Positions 1-6,559 of a stretch of DNA of 64,000 nucleotides are shown one piece after another. This DNA is from an uncultured Prevotellaceae bacterium (lineage in GTDB: Bacteria > Bacteroidota > Bacteroidia > Bacteroidales > Bacteroidaceae), in assembly GCA_902778255.1 (NCBI GenBank), contig CACYXD010000003.1:124001-188000 (forward strand), written 5' to 3'. Below the pieces are notes generated by a model that was not told the origin of the DNA, made no database searches, and was given only the letters and a program-made list of their open reading frames with translations. Positions within the stretch are counted from its first letter, which is position 1. Each line of letters opens with the position of its first letter. Both the position numbers and the translations under genes were made by a program.

Positions 1-939
1 GAAGGTCTTTGACACGTAGGTACGGCTGTAACCACAGCCATTGACCACGTTCTCAATCTTCAGGTGCGGGTTCAGGTATGCCTGCTGTTGGTTCACATAT
101 TCATCAATGAACTTGGCAATCTTGTTCATGCGATCCTCCATGATGCTCTTGCTTTCAAAGGAGTCTTCGTAGGTTGCTGTGCTCTCTTCTTCTCTTCCTG
201 GTAAGATGGCCGCTCTGCGCCATGCGGGCATCACGGTGATGAGCAGTATGATGTTCATGACCGACAGCACCAGGTTCATCCAGAACATCACATTGCGGCC
301 ATCGGTGAAAAAGTCGGAGATGAATCCTGCCCAAAGGAATGGGGTGAAGAATACAGGAGCCAGCCAAACGCGATGGGCATAGCTGCTGGGAAAGTCTTCT
401 GGGTTGGAGTAGGTCTCGTCGCTGGCCTGATGCATCCATTTCCATACCTGCCACATGGCAACGGCGCAATAGCACATCATCAGTATGCTGATGGCCGCTG
501 CAATCCACAGATAGAACTGCCCGCCCCATTTGTCGGGCTGCAGGATAGAGCCAGGTATCCATGCATTGATGATGAGTGGTGTCATGGTTAAAGCTACTAT
601 AGCACCAGCCAACCAAGTGACGCCTTTCCATTGGTTCCACTGCTTCACACTTCCAAAAAAACAAAACAGCAACATACCGCAATAGAAATAATAGGTGACG
701 GGGAAATAGCATTTCCACAGTAGCCATGCATTTTCGTCCTTAGGGTTGAATATATAGGGTATGAGAATGGATGACAACAAGTAAACGATGGCTTGAGCTT
801 TCCTATCAGGCCATATATATTCGTGTGACTCCTTGGGCTTATCGCACGTATGGAACCACCTCACGGCAGAAAAGATGTAACATGTCGCAATATATACTAT
901 GGCTGATAGCCCCCAATAGTAATATGCTTCTTGAATCAT
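1..939 (-). CDS. Membrane-anchored AraC-type helix-turn-helix regulator (3' part missing)
   Basis: The reading frame opens with ATG (MIQEAYYYWGLSAIVYIATC) and stays open for 313 codons to the window edge, so the C-terminus lies outside. Several hydrophobic stretches fill the first ~240 residues (for example around 60-75, 95-130, 150-165 and 205-235), suggesting a multi-pass inner-membrane sensor part. After a charged linker, the last ~35 residues (YLNPHLKIENVVNGCGYSRT, then YVSKTF) match the start of an AraC-type DNA-binding domain as found in Bacteroidota membrane regulators. Inference: it senses something at the membrane and controls transcription directly. The ligand and targets cannot be read from the sequence. 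Confidence 0.75.
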   Translation of the reverse strand, partial: MIQEAYYYWGLSAIVYIATCYIFSAVRWFHTCDKPKESHEYIWPDRKAQAIVYLLSSILIPYIFNPKDENAWLLWKCYFPVTYYFYCGMLLFCFFGSVKQWNQWKGVTWLAGAIVALTMTPLIINAWIPGSILQPDKWGGQFYLWIAAAISILMMCYCAVAMWQVWKWMHQASDETYSNPEDFPSSYAHRVWLAPVFFTPFLWAGFISDFFTDGRNVMFWMNLVLSVMNIILLITVMPAWRRAAILPGREEESTATYEDSFESKSIMEDRMNKIAKFIDEYVNQQQAYLNPHLKIENVVNGCGYSRTYVSKTF

Positions 940-971
940 GGTTTTGGCTACTAATTATTCTAAATCCGCTG

Positions 972-979
972 CAAAATTA
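972..979 (-). promoter_or_regulatory. -7 promoter element for the membrane AraC-type regulator
   Basis: The minus strand reads TAATTTTG, a match to the Bacteroidota -7 consensus TAnnTTTG, 33 bp before the ATG. No clear TTTG lies at the expected -33 position. Confidence 0.5.
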
Positions 980-1098
980 GGAAAAAGATTGCAATAATTG
1001 TACTTTTTTACATGTTTTTTTGTGTTATTTCAATATTTCTCTTGCACCAAGGCTATCAATGTTGTGTTATTGAAACACTATAGAAGTGAAATAATCAC

Positions 1099-1106
1099 TA
1101 CTTTTG
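1099..1106 (+). promoter_or_regulatory. -7 promoter element of a candidate small RNA
   Basis: TACTTTTG matches TAnnTTTG on the plus strand. No plus-strand gene follows before the terminator at 1226-1259, so the transcript would be short and probably non-coding. The -33 element is weak. Confidence 0.45.
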
Positions 1107-1111
1107 CAATC

Positions 1112-1259
1112 GAAAAAAGACGAATAATGATTAATCAATCAAAACCAACAGAACGATATTAATCAACCAGGAACCTGAATAGCTTTATTAATTGAATCGT
1201 AAACTTAACCATTAGTTTACTGAAGGCCGGTCACTTACTGATGACCGGCTTTTGTTGTT
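1112..1259 (+). ncRNA. Candidate small RNA between a promoter and an intrinsic terminator
   Basis: A plus-strand -7 element (1099-1106) and a strong rho-independent terminator (1226-1259) bracket about 145 bases that contain only an 11-codon ORF (starting MINQSK at 1128). A second small hairpin, GTAAACT (1199-1205) paired with AGTTTAC (1214-1220), sits just before the terminator. Neighbouring genes on both sides run on the minus strand, so the terminator does not serve them. The build resembles the candidate at 52493-52638. The 5' end is estimated from the promoter. I do not recognise a known RNA family. Confidence 0.4.
1226..1259 (+). terminator. Rho-independent terminator
   Basis: Arms GCCGGTCA (1226-1233) and TGACCGGC (1242-1249) pair perfectly over an 8-base loop and are followed by TTTTGTTGTT. 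The minus-strand side lacks a T-run, so it works for a plus-strand transcript. Confidence 0.75.
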
Positions 1260-1271
1260 CTCTGTGATCCT

Positions 1272-1658
1272 CTATTCCTCTTTTCTCTTGAATGATATGC
1301 CTTCATAGAGGGGTTGCCGGCCGTTGCGACTCTCGGGGATGAAATGCAGCCGGACAGCGCGGATATGCTTCTGAGGATCGAATTCTTCAGGACTACTCAC
1401 GGGCTTTCCCTCTATCTCGAGTTTCAAGCGGCCCAAGTGGTTCAGACGCACAATTCTTCCGTCTTTCAGATAGTTGCAGAGCACATCCTCCAGCTCGCTC
1501 AATACGGCCAGTACGTCAGAGCGTTTCAGCGTGCAGTTCTCCTGAATCTTAGACGCAATTTCTTCAGTGTCCACCACGTCGGAGTGGCAAACACGGGCTA
1601 CATACATACCCGCTGAGGGCAGAATAGGACTCTTTTGCTTCTTCAAAGTATAAATCAT
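1272..1658 (-). CDS. HU-family DNA-binding protein
   Basis: A 128-residue protein of the HU/IHF-like type found in Bacteroidota, with the family pattern of an N-terminal helical part (DTEEIASKIQ, then LKRSDVLAVLSELEDVLCNY) and a strand segment (GRIVRLNHLGRLKLEIEG) before the DNA-contacting arm region. The C-terminal stretch (HIRAVRLHFIPE) is the usual end of this HU-like domain. It is longer than the ~90 residues of classical HU because of extensions at both ends. It probably acts as a nucleoid or regulatory DNA-binding protein; the target is unknown. It is a single gene with its own promoter at 1773-1780, and its ~100-base leader contains three phased repeats. Confidence 0.8.
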   Translation of the reverse strand: MIYTLKKQKSPILPSAGMYVARVCHSDVVDTEEIASKIQENCTLKRSDVLAVLSELEDVLCNYLKDGRIVRLNHLGRLKLEIEGKPVSSPEEFDPQKHIRAVRLHFIPESRNGRQPLYEGISFKRKEE

Positions 1659-1685
1659 GAGTTCAATGGTATAATGTTTGAAATT

Positions 1686-1747
1686 AAATTTTGGCCATTA
1701 TTTTTTGAATTTTGGCCAAAATTTATAGAATTCTGGCCAAAATTTAT
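1686..1747. repeat. Three 21-bp phased TTTTGGCCA repeats in the HU gene leader
   Basis: TTGGCCA (1691), TTGGCCA (1712) and CTGGCCA (1733) recur at exactly 21-bp intervals, each in the context AATTTTGGCCAAAATTTAT. The core TTTTGGCCAAAA is itself palindromic. The array lies between the -7 element and the ATG of the HU-like gene, so it would be transcribed in that gene's leader. It also reads as FWPKF-type peptides in both directions, which I take as a by-product of the repeat. Confidence 0.7.
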
Positions 1748-1772
1748 TTTTAAGGCTTTTGCTTATCAACTG

Positions 1773-1803
1773 CAAAGATACAAAAAGTTGAAGGCAAATG
1801 CAA
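1773..1803 (-). promoter_or_regulatory. Promoter of the HU-like gene
   Basis: The minus strand reads TATCTTTG at 1780-1773 (consensus -7) with TTG at 1803-1801, a 20-bp gap. This predicts a leader of about 105 bases that includes the repeat array. Confidence 0.5.
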
Positions 1804-1844
1804 GTGTTTTGAATGAAAAAAGGGCGAGATTTTTTTTGTATCGC

Positions 1845-1875
1845 TTGGTGGTTCGGATTTTTTGTCGTATCTTTG
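1845..1875 (+). promoter_or_regulatory. Promoter of the secreted-protein cassette
   Basis: TATCTTTG (1868-1875) is a perfect -7 element with TTG at 1845-1847, a 20-bp gap. The first gene starts 60 bp downstream, and no further promoter or terminator is obvious up to 6172, so the group may be one transcript. Confidence 0.6.
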
Positions 1876-1935
1876 CCCCTGTGCATTTCGGTGCACACAA
1901 AAGCAAGAATACTAACCAATACAACTATAAAGCTA

Positions 1936-2613
1936 ATGAAAAAGATGAAATTACTATTGCTTTGCCTCATGGCAGGTGTCATGGGCGCCAAGGCGCAAAT
2001 GGGTTATCAGATTTCCTTGTTGAACACGGCTACAGGCGAGCCTCGTGCCAATGAGACGGTGACTGTGAGTGTATCGCTCTCAAACAATGCCAATGAGGTA
2101 TTCTATACAGAGACGAAGTCAGCAACGACCAATGACTTTGGTGTCCTTTCCCTCTCCATTGGCAATGCCGATACGTTTAAAAATGTTGATTTCTCTAAGA
2201 TGCCTTTTTTTATTGAAGTAACTGCTAACGGCGTATCTATAGGAAAGAGCCAGATTCTCAGTGTACCTGTGGCAGAGGTGGCGAAGCAATTGGCACCGAA
2301 AGACAAGAACTTAATTGTGGGGACATGGTGCCCAGAAGACATTGTCCTCAATCCTCAGAATGCATCGAAAGATGGTTATGAAACCTATACATTCGTTGAT
2401 GATAATACATGCCGAATAGATTGTTATGAGTATTCGTATGAAAATGGATCATTTTATATAAAAACAAATGCCGTTGTCAATTATATTGTAGAAGGAACTA
2501 ATGTGTTTGTTTTGGTTTATTCTAGTTTAGGCTATTTTCGTGACGGCTTTACCTTGTTTAAATATTTTGAGGGCTCATTGCTAACACAATATCAAAAATA
2601 TCTTAGGCTATGA
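1936..2613 (+). CDS. Secreted protein: Bacteroidota N-terminal beta domain plus lipocalin-like C-terminus (copy 1)
   Basis: A 225-residue protein. The start is set at the ATG that opens a clear signal peptide (MKKMKLLLLCLMAGVMGAKA), rather than an upstream in-frame ATG at 1813 that would precede the promoter. Residues ~21-125 (YQISLLNTATGEPRANETV ... IGKSQILSVPVAEVAK) match the pattern of the small domain at the N-terminus of many secreted Bacteroidota proteins, usually written NYQAVVRDASG...LLSVPYALYAK. From ~130 on, LIVGTW followed by strand-like repeats resembles a lipocalin-like beta-barrel. The first half is nearly identical to the gene at 2866; the second half is unrelated in sequence. 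The stop overlaps the next start (ATGA). Function unknown; exported. Confidence 0.75.
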   Translation: MKKMKLLLLCLMAGVMGAKAQMGYQISLLNTATGEPRANETVTVSVSLSNNANEVFYTETKSATTNDFGVLSLSIGNADTFKNVDFSKMPFFIEVTANGVSIGKSQILSVPVAEVAKQLAPKDKNLIVGTWCPEDIVLNPQNASKDGYETYTFVDDNTCRIDCYEYSYENGSFYIKTNAVVNYIVEGTNVFVLVYSSLGYFRDGFTLFKYFEGSLLTQYQKYLRL

Positions 2614-2783
2614 AACGATACAGAATAATATTTCAAATAGCCTGTTTGCTTCTTGCAACCAATGTATTTGCTGAGGGCGAACGGTGCCTTTGCGTGTTGC
2701 TAAAGTCAGGCACGATGATTCAGTTGCCCGTCAGCGAGCAGCCGAAGGTTATATTCGACGGTACGGTGATGTGTGTATTGTAA
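2610..2783 (+). pseudogene. Truncated copy of the 148-residue partner protein
   Basis: The frame starts MKRYRIIFQIACLL and matches the gene at 3594 almost residue for residue for ~52 residues (through FDGTVM). It then departs and stops after 57 codons (VMCVL, stop), losing about 90 residues including the C-terminal tail. The ATGA overlap with the preceding stop is kept. The simplest reading is that one unit of the tandem duplication ended inside this gene, leaving a broken copy. It could still encode a short secreted peptide. Confidence 0.7.
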
Positions 2784-2865
2784 AGACCTGCGTTTCTCTT
2801 TCGCCGAGAGGTATTGTACAGAGATTCCATTGAAAATAATACTAACCAATAAAACAAGTGAGCTA

Positions 2866-3537
2866 ATGAAAAAGATGAAATTACTATTGCTTTGCCTCAT
2901 GGCATTTGTCATGGGTGCGAAGGCACAAATGGGTTATCAGATTTCCTTGTTGAACACGGCTACGGGTGAGCCTCGCGCCAATGAGACGGTAACGGTGAGT
3001 GTGTCGCTGTCGAACAATGATAATGAGGTATTCTATTCAGAGACGAAGTCGGCCACGACCAATGACTTTGGTGTACTCTCCCTCTCTATTGGCAATGCCG
3101 ATACGTTCAAAGATGTGGATCTATCAAAGATGCCGTTCTTCATCGAGGTTACTGCTAATGGTGTAATGATTGGCAAGAGTCAGATGCTTAGTGTGCCTGT
3201 GGCAGAAGTGGCGAAACGAGTTGCGCCAATAGATAAAAACTTGATTTTGGGATCATGGAAGAGAGAGTTTAATAATTATTATGACATTTACACTTTTCAT
3301 CCAGATGGTACGGTAACTTATGTGAGTAATGAGGATGATACTTATGATACTGAAGAAGTGATAAGTCACTATTATGAAATAGAAGGGAATAACATCTATG
3401 TATTCAAAGAATTTTCCTTTTATTCGAATTATTCGAATCCTTTTACTACATTATCTACATTTCGATATAGTAATGGCTTCCTTTGGAATAGCCAAGGAGA
3501 AAGAACTAAATATTTTCATGTTCAGGTGGATTTGTAG
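2866..3537 (+). CDS. Secreted protein: Bacteroidota N-terminal beta domain plus lipocalin-like C-terminus (copy 2)
   Basis: A 223-residue paralogue of the gene at 1936. The signal peptide (MKKMKLLLLCLMAFVMGAKA) and the next ~105 residues differ from copy 1 at only about ten positions. From LILGSW (about residue 126) onward, the sequence diverges completely (KREFNNYYDIYTFHPDGTVT against copy 1), although both keep the GxW plus FxxDxT pattern of lipocalin-like domains. The chosen ATG aligns with that of copy 1. The flanking motif AATACTAACCAAT occurs upstream of both copies (1908 and 2838) and may mark the edge of the duplicated unit. Role unknown. Confidence 0.75.
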   Translation: MKKMKLLLLCLMAFVMGAKAQMGYQISLLNTATGEPRANETVTVSVSLSNNDNEVFYSETKSATTNDFGVLSLSIGNADTFKDVDLSKMPFFIEVTANGVMIGKSQMLSVPVAEVAKRVAPIDKNLILGSWKREFNNYYDIYTFHPDGTVTYVSNEDDTYDTEEVISHYYEIEGNNIYVFKEFSFYSNYSNPFTTLSTFRYSNGFLWNSQGERTKYFHVQVDL

Positions 3538-3593
3538 TATTTGTTAATTGAATGTTAGAAAATAATTTCCGAACAGAGAAGAATAGACAAAAG

Positions 3594-4040
3594 ATGATAC
3601 GTTACAGAATAATATTTCAAATAGCCTGTTTGCTTATTGCAACCAATGTTATTGCTGAGGGCGAACGGAGCCTTTGCGTGTTGCTAAAGTCAGGCACAAT
3701 GATTCAGTTGCCCGTGAGCGAGCAGCCGAAAATAGTGTTTGACGGCACGGTGATGCGCGTGGGCGATGGCGATTACCAAATAGAGAATGTGCGCAAGTGG
3801 ATGATTGGCGACCCTGAAAAAATTGCGCAGGGCGTGGAGAATGCACAGACGCAGAAGAGCATAGAGTATAAAGACGGTGTGCTGGTCGTGGGTGATGCAC
3901 AGGACATTCATGTGTATAATGCGGCAGGCGTTGAGATGCCAGTAAATATCAAGGACGGAAAGATAAACATGTTGGCATGGCCGCAAGATGTCTATCTGAT
4001 CAAGGCTGGTAAGGAAACCTTTAAAATCAGGAAGCGATGA
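3594..4040 (+). CDS. Small secreted protein with sorting-tail-like C-terminus
   Basis: A 148-residue protein. The start MIRYRIIFQIACLLIATNVIA is chosen because it aligns with the truncated paralogue at 2610 and gives a signal peptide; an in-frame ATG at 3552 lies upstream. The middle (MIQLPVSEQPKIVFDGTVM, then DYQIENVRKWMIGD) is a pattern common in short secreted Prevotella and Bacteroides proteins. The last ~45 residues (IHVYNAAGVEMP ... DVYLIKAGKETFKIRKR) have the form of a type A C-terminal sorting domain ending in a basic tail. It overlaps the next gene by 4 bp, which suggests translational coupling. Function unknown. Confidence 0.7.
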   Translation: MIRYRIIFQIACLLIATNVIAEGERSLCVLLKSGTMIQLPVSEQPKIVFDGTVMRVGDGDYQIENVRKWMIGDPEKIAQGVENAQTQKSIEYKDGVLVVGDAQDIHVYNAAGVEMPVNIKDGKINMLAWPQDVYLIKAGKETFKIRKR

Positions 4041-6172
4041 AACGATTACACTTATTTATTGTTATGTGCCTGCTTAGCCTAACATCGGGCTTGCAGGCTC
4101 AAGAACAGGCAGATCCTGGCGAACAACTACTGGTGTTCCGCAATACGGGTGTAGTCGATTTGCTCTACACCAACGAGGTGGACAGTATCCTGACTAATGA
4201 CTCCACCCAGGTATTCTATGCCAAAGATACAGTTCTCGTGGTTCCTATTGCTGAACTGGACAGCGTGGCAGTGGGAAGCAGGAACGAAATGAAGTTTCAT
4301 GATGGCGTAAAAGAACTGAAGAAAACCGAAGACCTGCCTTGGATTATCCGCTTTGACGGTCAGTCTATCTATTATAGGCTTGATACGCCAACAAGCATTT
4401 TGCCTGTAGTAGGCATGAAACTGTTCTACGGCATAGAGGAACAATTGACAGAAAATACCGTATTCCCCTTTGGCCTGAGTGTGAAGGTGACCAATGTCAC
4501 GAAACTGTCGGAAGAAATACGTGTTGATGTAGAGTTGATTCGTCTGAACGAAATCTTTGAACGTCTTTTCCTTGCAGGTTCCTTCAGCGGTTCCGCTCCT
4601 ATGATGACGAATTCCCGACAGGTTATACGTCGTGCTCCTGTTCACTCCACCCTTGACCTCGGATATGAAATTGATGTGGAAAACGTGGGAAGTATTGGCG
4701 TAAACGGCAATCTGGAAATAAAAGGCGATGCCGTCATCAGTATGAATCCTTTCCATAACCGCAGTCATGCCGACCTGATTCTTTCATACGGATTTGGGAC
4801 TGACGTGAAACTGGAAGCACAGGAAAATGCCAGATATCATTTCGAGGAATTAGGACGAGATATCCGCATAGGTACTTTTTATGGGCTACTGAATCTTGAT
4901 GCGGCTATAGGTGCCTTTGCAGATTTGAGTGCAGAATTGAATCTGGATATAGGCATTCAGCGCACATATCATCGCAGGCTCCTATGGGACAGAAATGGCG
5001 ATGAGAGTACCTTTGAGTTTCGGGAGGTAAAAACCAATGAGCCATATACTGACGAGGCGAAGATAGACTTGACACTTAAAGGAGAATTGTTCTTCGGTCC
5101 CGTTGTCAAGATTGACTTTGCTACGATTGGCGACCTCGTAGGTGCACGTGCCAAGGTGAAGGTAGGTCCGAAGATAGAAGGAACTATTAGCTTGGGTATG
5201 CTACAGGATATGCGCAATTACCAGTCAGAATTCTATGGTAACGCAACGCTGAACCTATGCAGTCAGGTAGCAGTAGAGGGTTTCGTTATCAATAGGCATA
5301 ACCTTGTTTGGGGCAAGGTGGATGAACACAAGATATTCAATGTTGCATTTAACTTTGGTGAGCATGAATGGAAATTATTCCCAGACTACACCCAGAGTAA
5401 CGCTACCGCTACGACTATGCCAACGACGAAGGAAGTTAAGACAGATATCGCTACAGCTATAGAGGAGCCAACCCCAACAGATATTGAGACGGGGTTCGAA
5501 ATCGTTGATCCGCAAGGCGAAGTGGTCGATAGCATATTCGTAGGCACCATAGAGGCAGAGCCTGAGGATACCACGGTGGCACAGACGTTTGATGCGGAGA
5601 TAATTTTGCCATCAACCATCAAGCAGGAGAACCTAGAGGGCTACACCATGCGCCCCATCTTCCGCTATGCAGGCTATACCATCAGCGCTGCTCCCGTAGG
5701 AATCAGAAAAGACGCGCAGCTGCAGTCGTACTCAGCAACGCAGACCAACGGAGCAATGACGTTTATCGGCAATAGTCCTTTCCTTGGTTCTGTCGTGAAG
5801 GACAGCACGCTTTATCAGGTGGGGCTGTATTTACCCGTACCCCTAAAGAACAATGTCTATCAGCAGGGGAAAGACCGCAGGATCATTATTGGTACACCGA
5901 TTGACGACTATCGTAGCAGCTTGCTCATTGGCACTTGGATGGGAAAAGTGAACGGTGAGGACGTAACGCTTGTCTTCAATGAAGATGAGACGGGCGAATT
6001 CAACAAGGTCGCTTTTGACTATGAACTGAACAATCCACAAAGTGGTGATTTAGTTCTGAAGTTTGACAATGGTGAACCCATGATTCTCCGCTTGTTATCC
6101 GTTTCAGAAGTAGAACTGAAACTGAGGGATAAGCGTGACAAGGAACAGACCGTCTGGACCTTGACCAGATAG
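4037..6172 (+). CDS. Large secreted protein of unknown function with lipocalin-like C-terminus
   Basis: A 711-residue protein starting MKRLHLFIVMCLLSLTSGLQA, a clear signal peptide. Residues ~30-95 (LLVFRNTGVVDLLYTNEVDS, then VPIAELDSVAVGSRNEMKF) repeat the short IDSI/ELDSV style seen at the N-terminus of secreted Prevotella proteins. The central ~400 residues are rich in alternating hydrophobic residues and look like beta structure. The final ~85 residues (LLIGTWMGKVNGEDVTLVF, then TVWTLTR) resemble a lipocalin-like domain, as in the genes at 1936 and 2866. No catalytic motif was recognised. Translational coupling to 3594-4040 suggests the products act together on the outer surface. Confidence 0.65.
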   Translation: MKRLHLFIVMCLLSLTSGLQAQEQADPGEQLLVFRNTGVVDLLYTNEVDSILTNDSTQVFYAKDTVLVVPIAELDSVAVGSRNEMKFHDGVKELKKTEDLPWIIRFDGQSIYYRLDTPTSILPVVGMKLFYGIEEQLTENTVFPFGLSVKVTNVTKLSEEIRVDVELIRLNEIFERLFLAGSFSGSAPMMTNSRQVIRRAPVHSTLDLGYEIDVENVGSIGVNGNLEIKGDAVISMNPFHNRSHADLILSYGFGTDVKLEAQENARYHFEELGRDIRIGTFYGLLNLDAAIGAFADLSAELNLDIGIQRTYHRRLLWDRNGDESTFEFREVKTNEPYTDEAKIDLTLKGELFFGPVVKIDFATIGDLVGARAKVKVGPKIEGTISLGMLQDMRNYQSEFYGNATLNLCSQVAVEGFVINRHNLVWGKVDEHKIFNVAFNFGEHEWKLFPDYTQSNATATTMPTTKEVKTDIATAIEEPTPTDIETGFEIVDPQGEVVDSIFVGTIEAEPEDTTVAQTFDAEIILPSTIKQENLEGYTMRPIFRYAGYTISAAPVGIRKDAQLQSYSATQTNGAMTFIGNSPFLGSVVKDSTLYQVGLYLPVPLKNNVYQQGKDRRIIIGTPIDDYRSSLLIGTWMGKVNGEDVTLVFNEDETGEFNKVAFDYELNNPQSGDLVLKFDNGEPMILRLLSVSEVELKLRDKRDKEQTVWTLTR

Positions 6173-6210
6173 CGGAATTCAGCGAATTTATGCTGTTATA
6201 AGGACAAAAA

Positions 6211-6248
6211 ACTCCCGACAGTCGTGCGTGATTGTCGGGAGTTTTTGT
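6211..6248 (+). terminator. Rho-independent terminator of the secreted-protein cassette
   Basis: ACTCCCGACA (6211-6220) pairs with TGTCGGGAGT (6233-6242) over a 12-base loop, followed by TTTTTG. Confidence 0.8.
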
Positions 6249-6353
6249 TAGTAGAGTATATCGCTACGGAAAACATTAGGTCATCTAAAGATTGCTAATT
6301 TTCCAATGCTAGCCATGTGACTATCGGTCGGACACGGATTTTTTTGCCATTTT

Positions 6354-6385
6354 TTTGGAAGTTCCGATTTTATTTCTTATCTTTG
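6354..6385 (+). promoter_or_regulatory. Promoter of the C10 protease gene
   Basis: TTTG (6354-6357) and TATCTTTG (6378-6385) are separated by the ideal 20 bp. The predicted leader is about 165 bases. Confidence 0.65.
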
Positions 6386-6559
6386 CCCCCGAGAGTGGGT
6401 AATCGTCCATGAAGGTACTTCGTTAGTGGAAGAAGAATTCGCTCGGCAGAAGAAGCGTTATGCTCCAAACTTGCTTGATGAGATTCTAGGGAATTTTCAG
6501 AAGCAAGGCTAATAACCTATAAACAAACTAGTGGAATAACGAATAATATTTACAAGTCT
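6386..6559 (+). other. Leader of the C10 protease gene with a coding-like remnant
   Basis: In one frame this leader reads HEGTSLVEEEFARQKKRYAP and then NLLDEILGNFQKQG before a stop near 6512. It has no start codon inside the transcript except an internal GTG. The composition looks like protein rather than random AT-rich spacer, so it may be the tail of a lost gene. I do not recognise the family. The rest of the 6249-6559 gap shows nothing beyond the promoter. Confidence 0.3.

Noticed and set aside
155-727. A His/Arg-rich minus-strand frame inside the membrane regulator gene
   Set aside because: It is the shifted frame of the real gene (1-939), whose hydrophobic helices and AraC-type end are far more protein-like.
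1635-2054. A peptide with FWPKF repeats upstream of the secreted cassette
   Set aside because: It is a by-product of the TTTTGGCCAAAATTT repeat, which reads as FWPKF-like on both strands, and it runs across two promoters.
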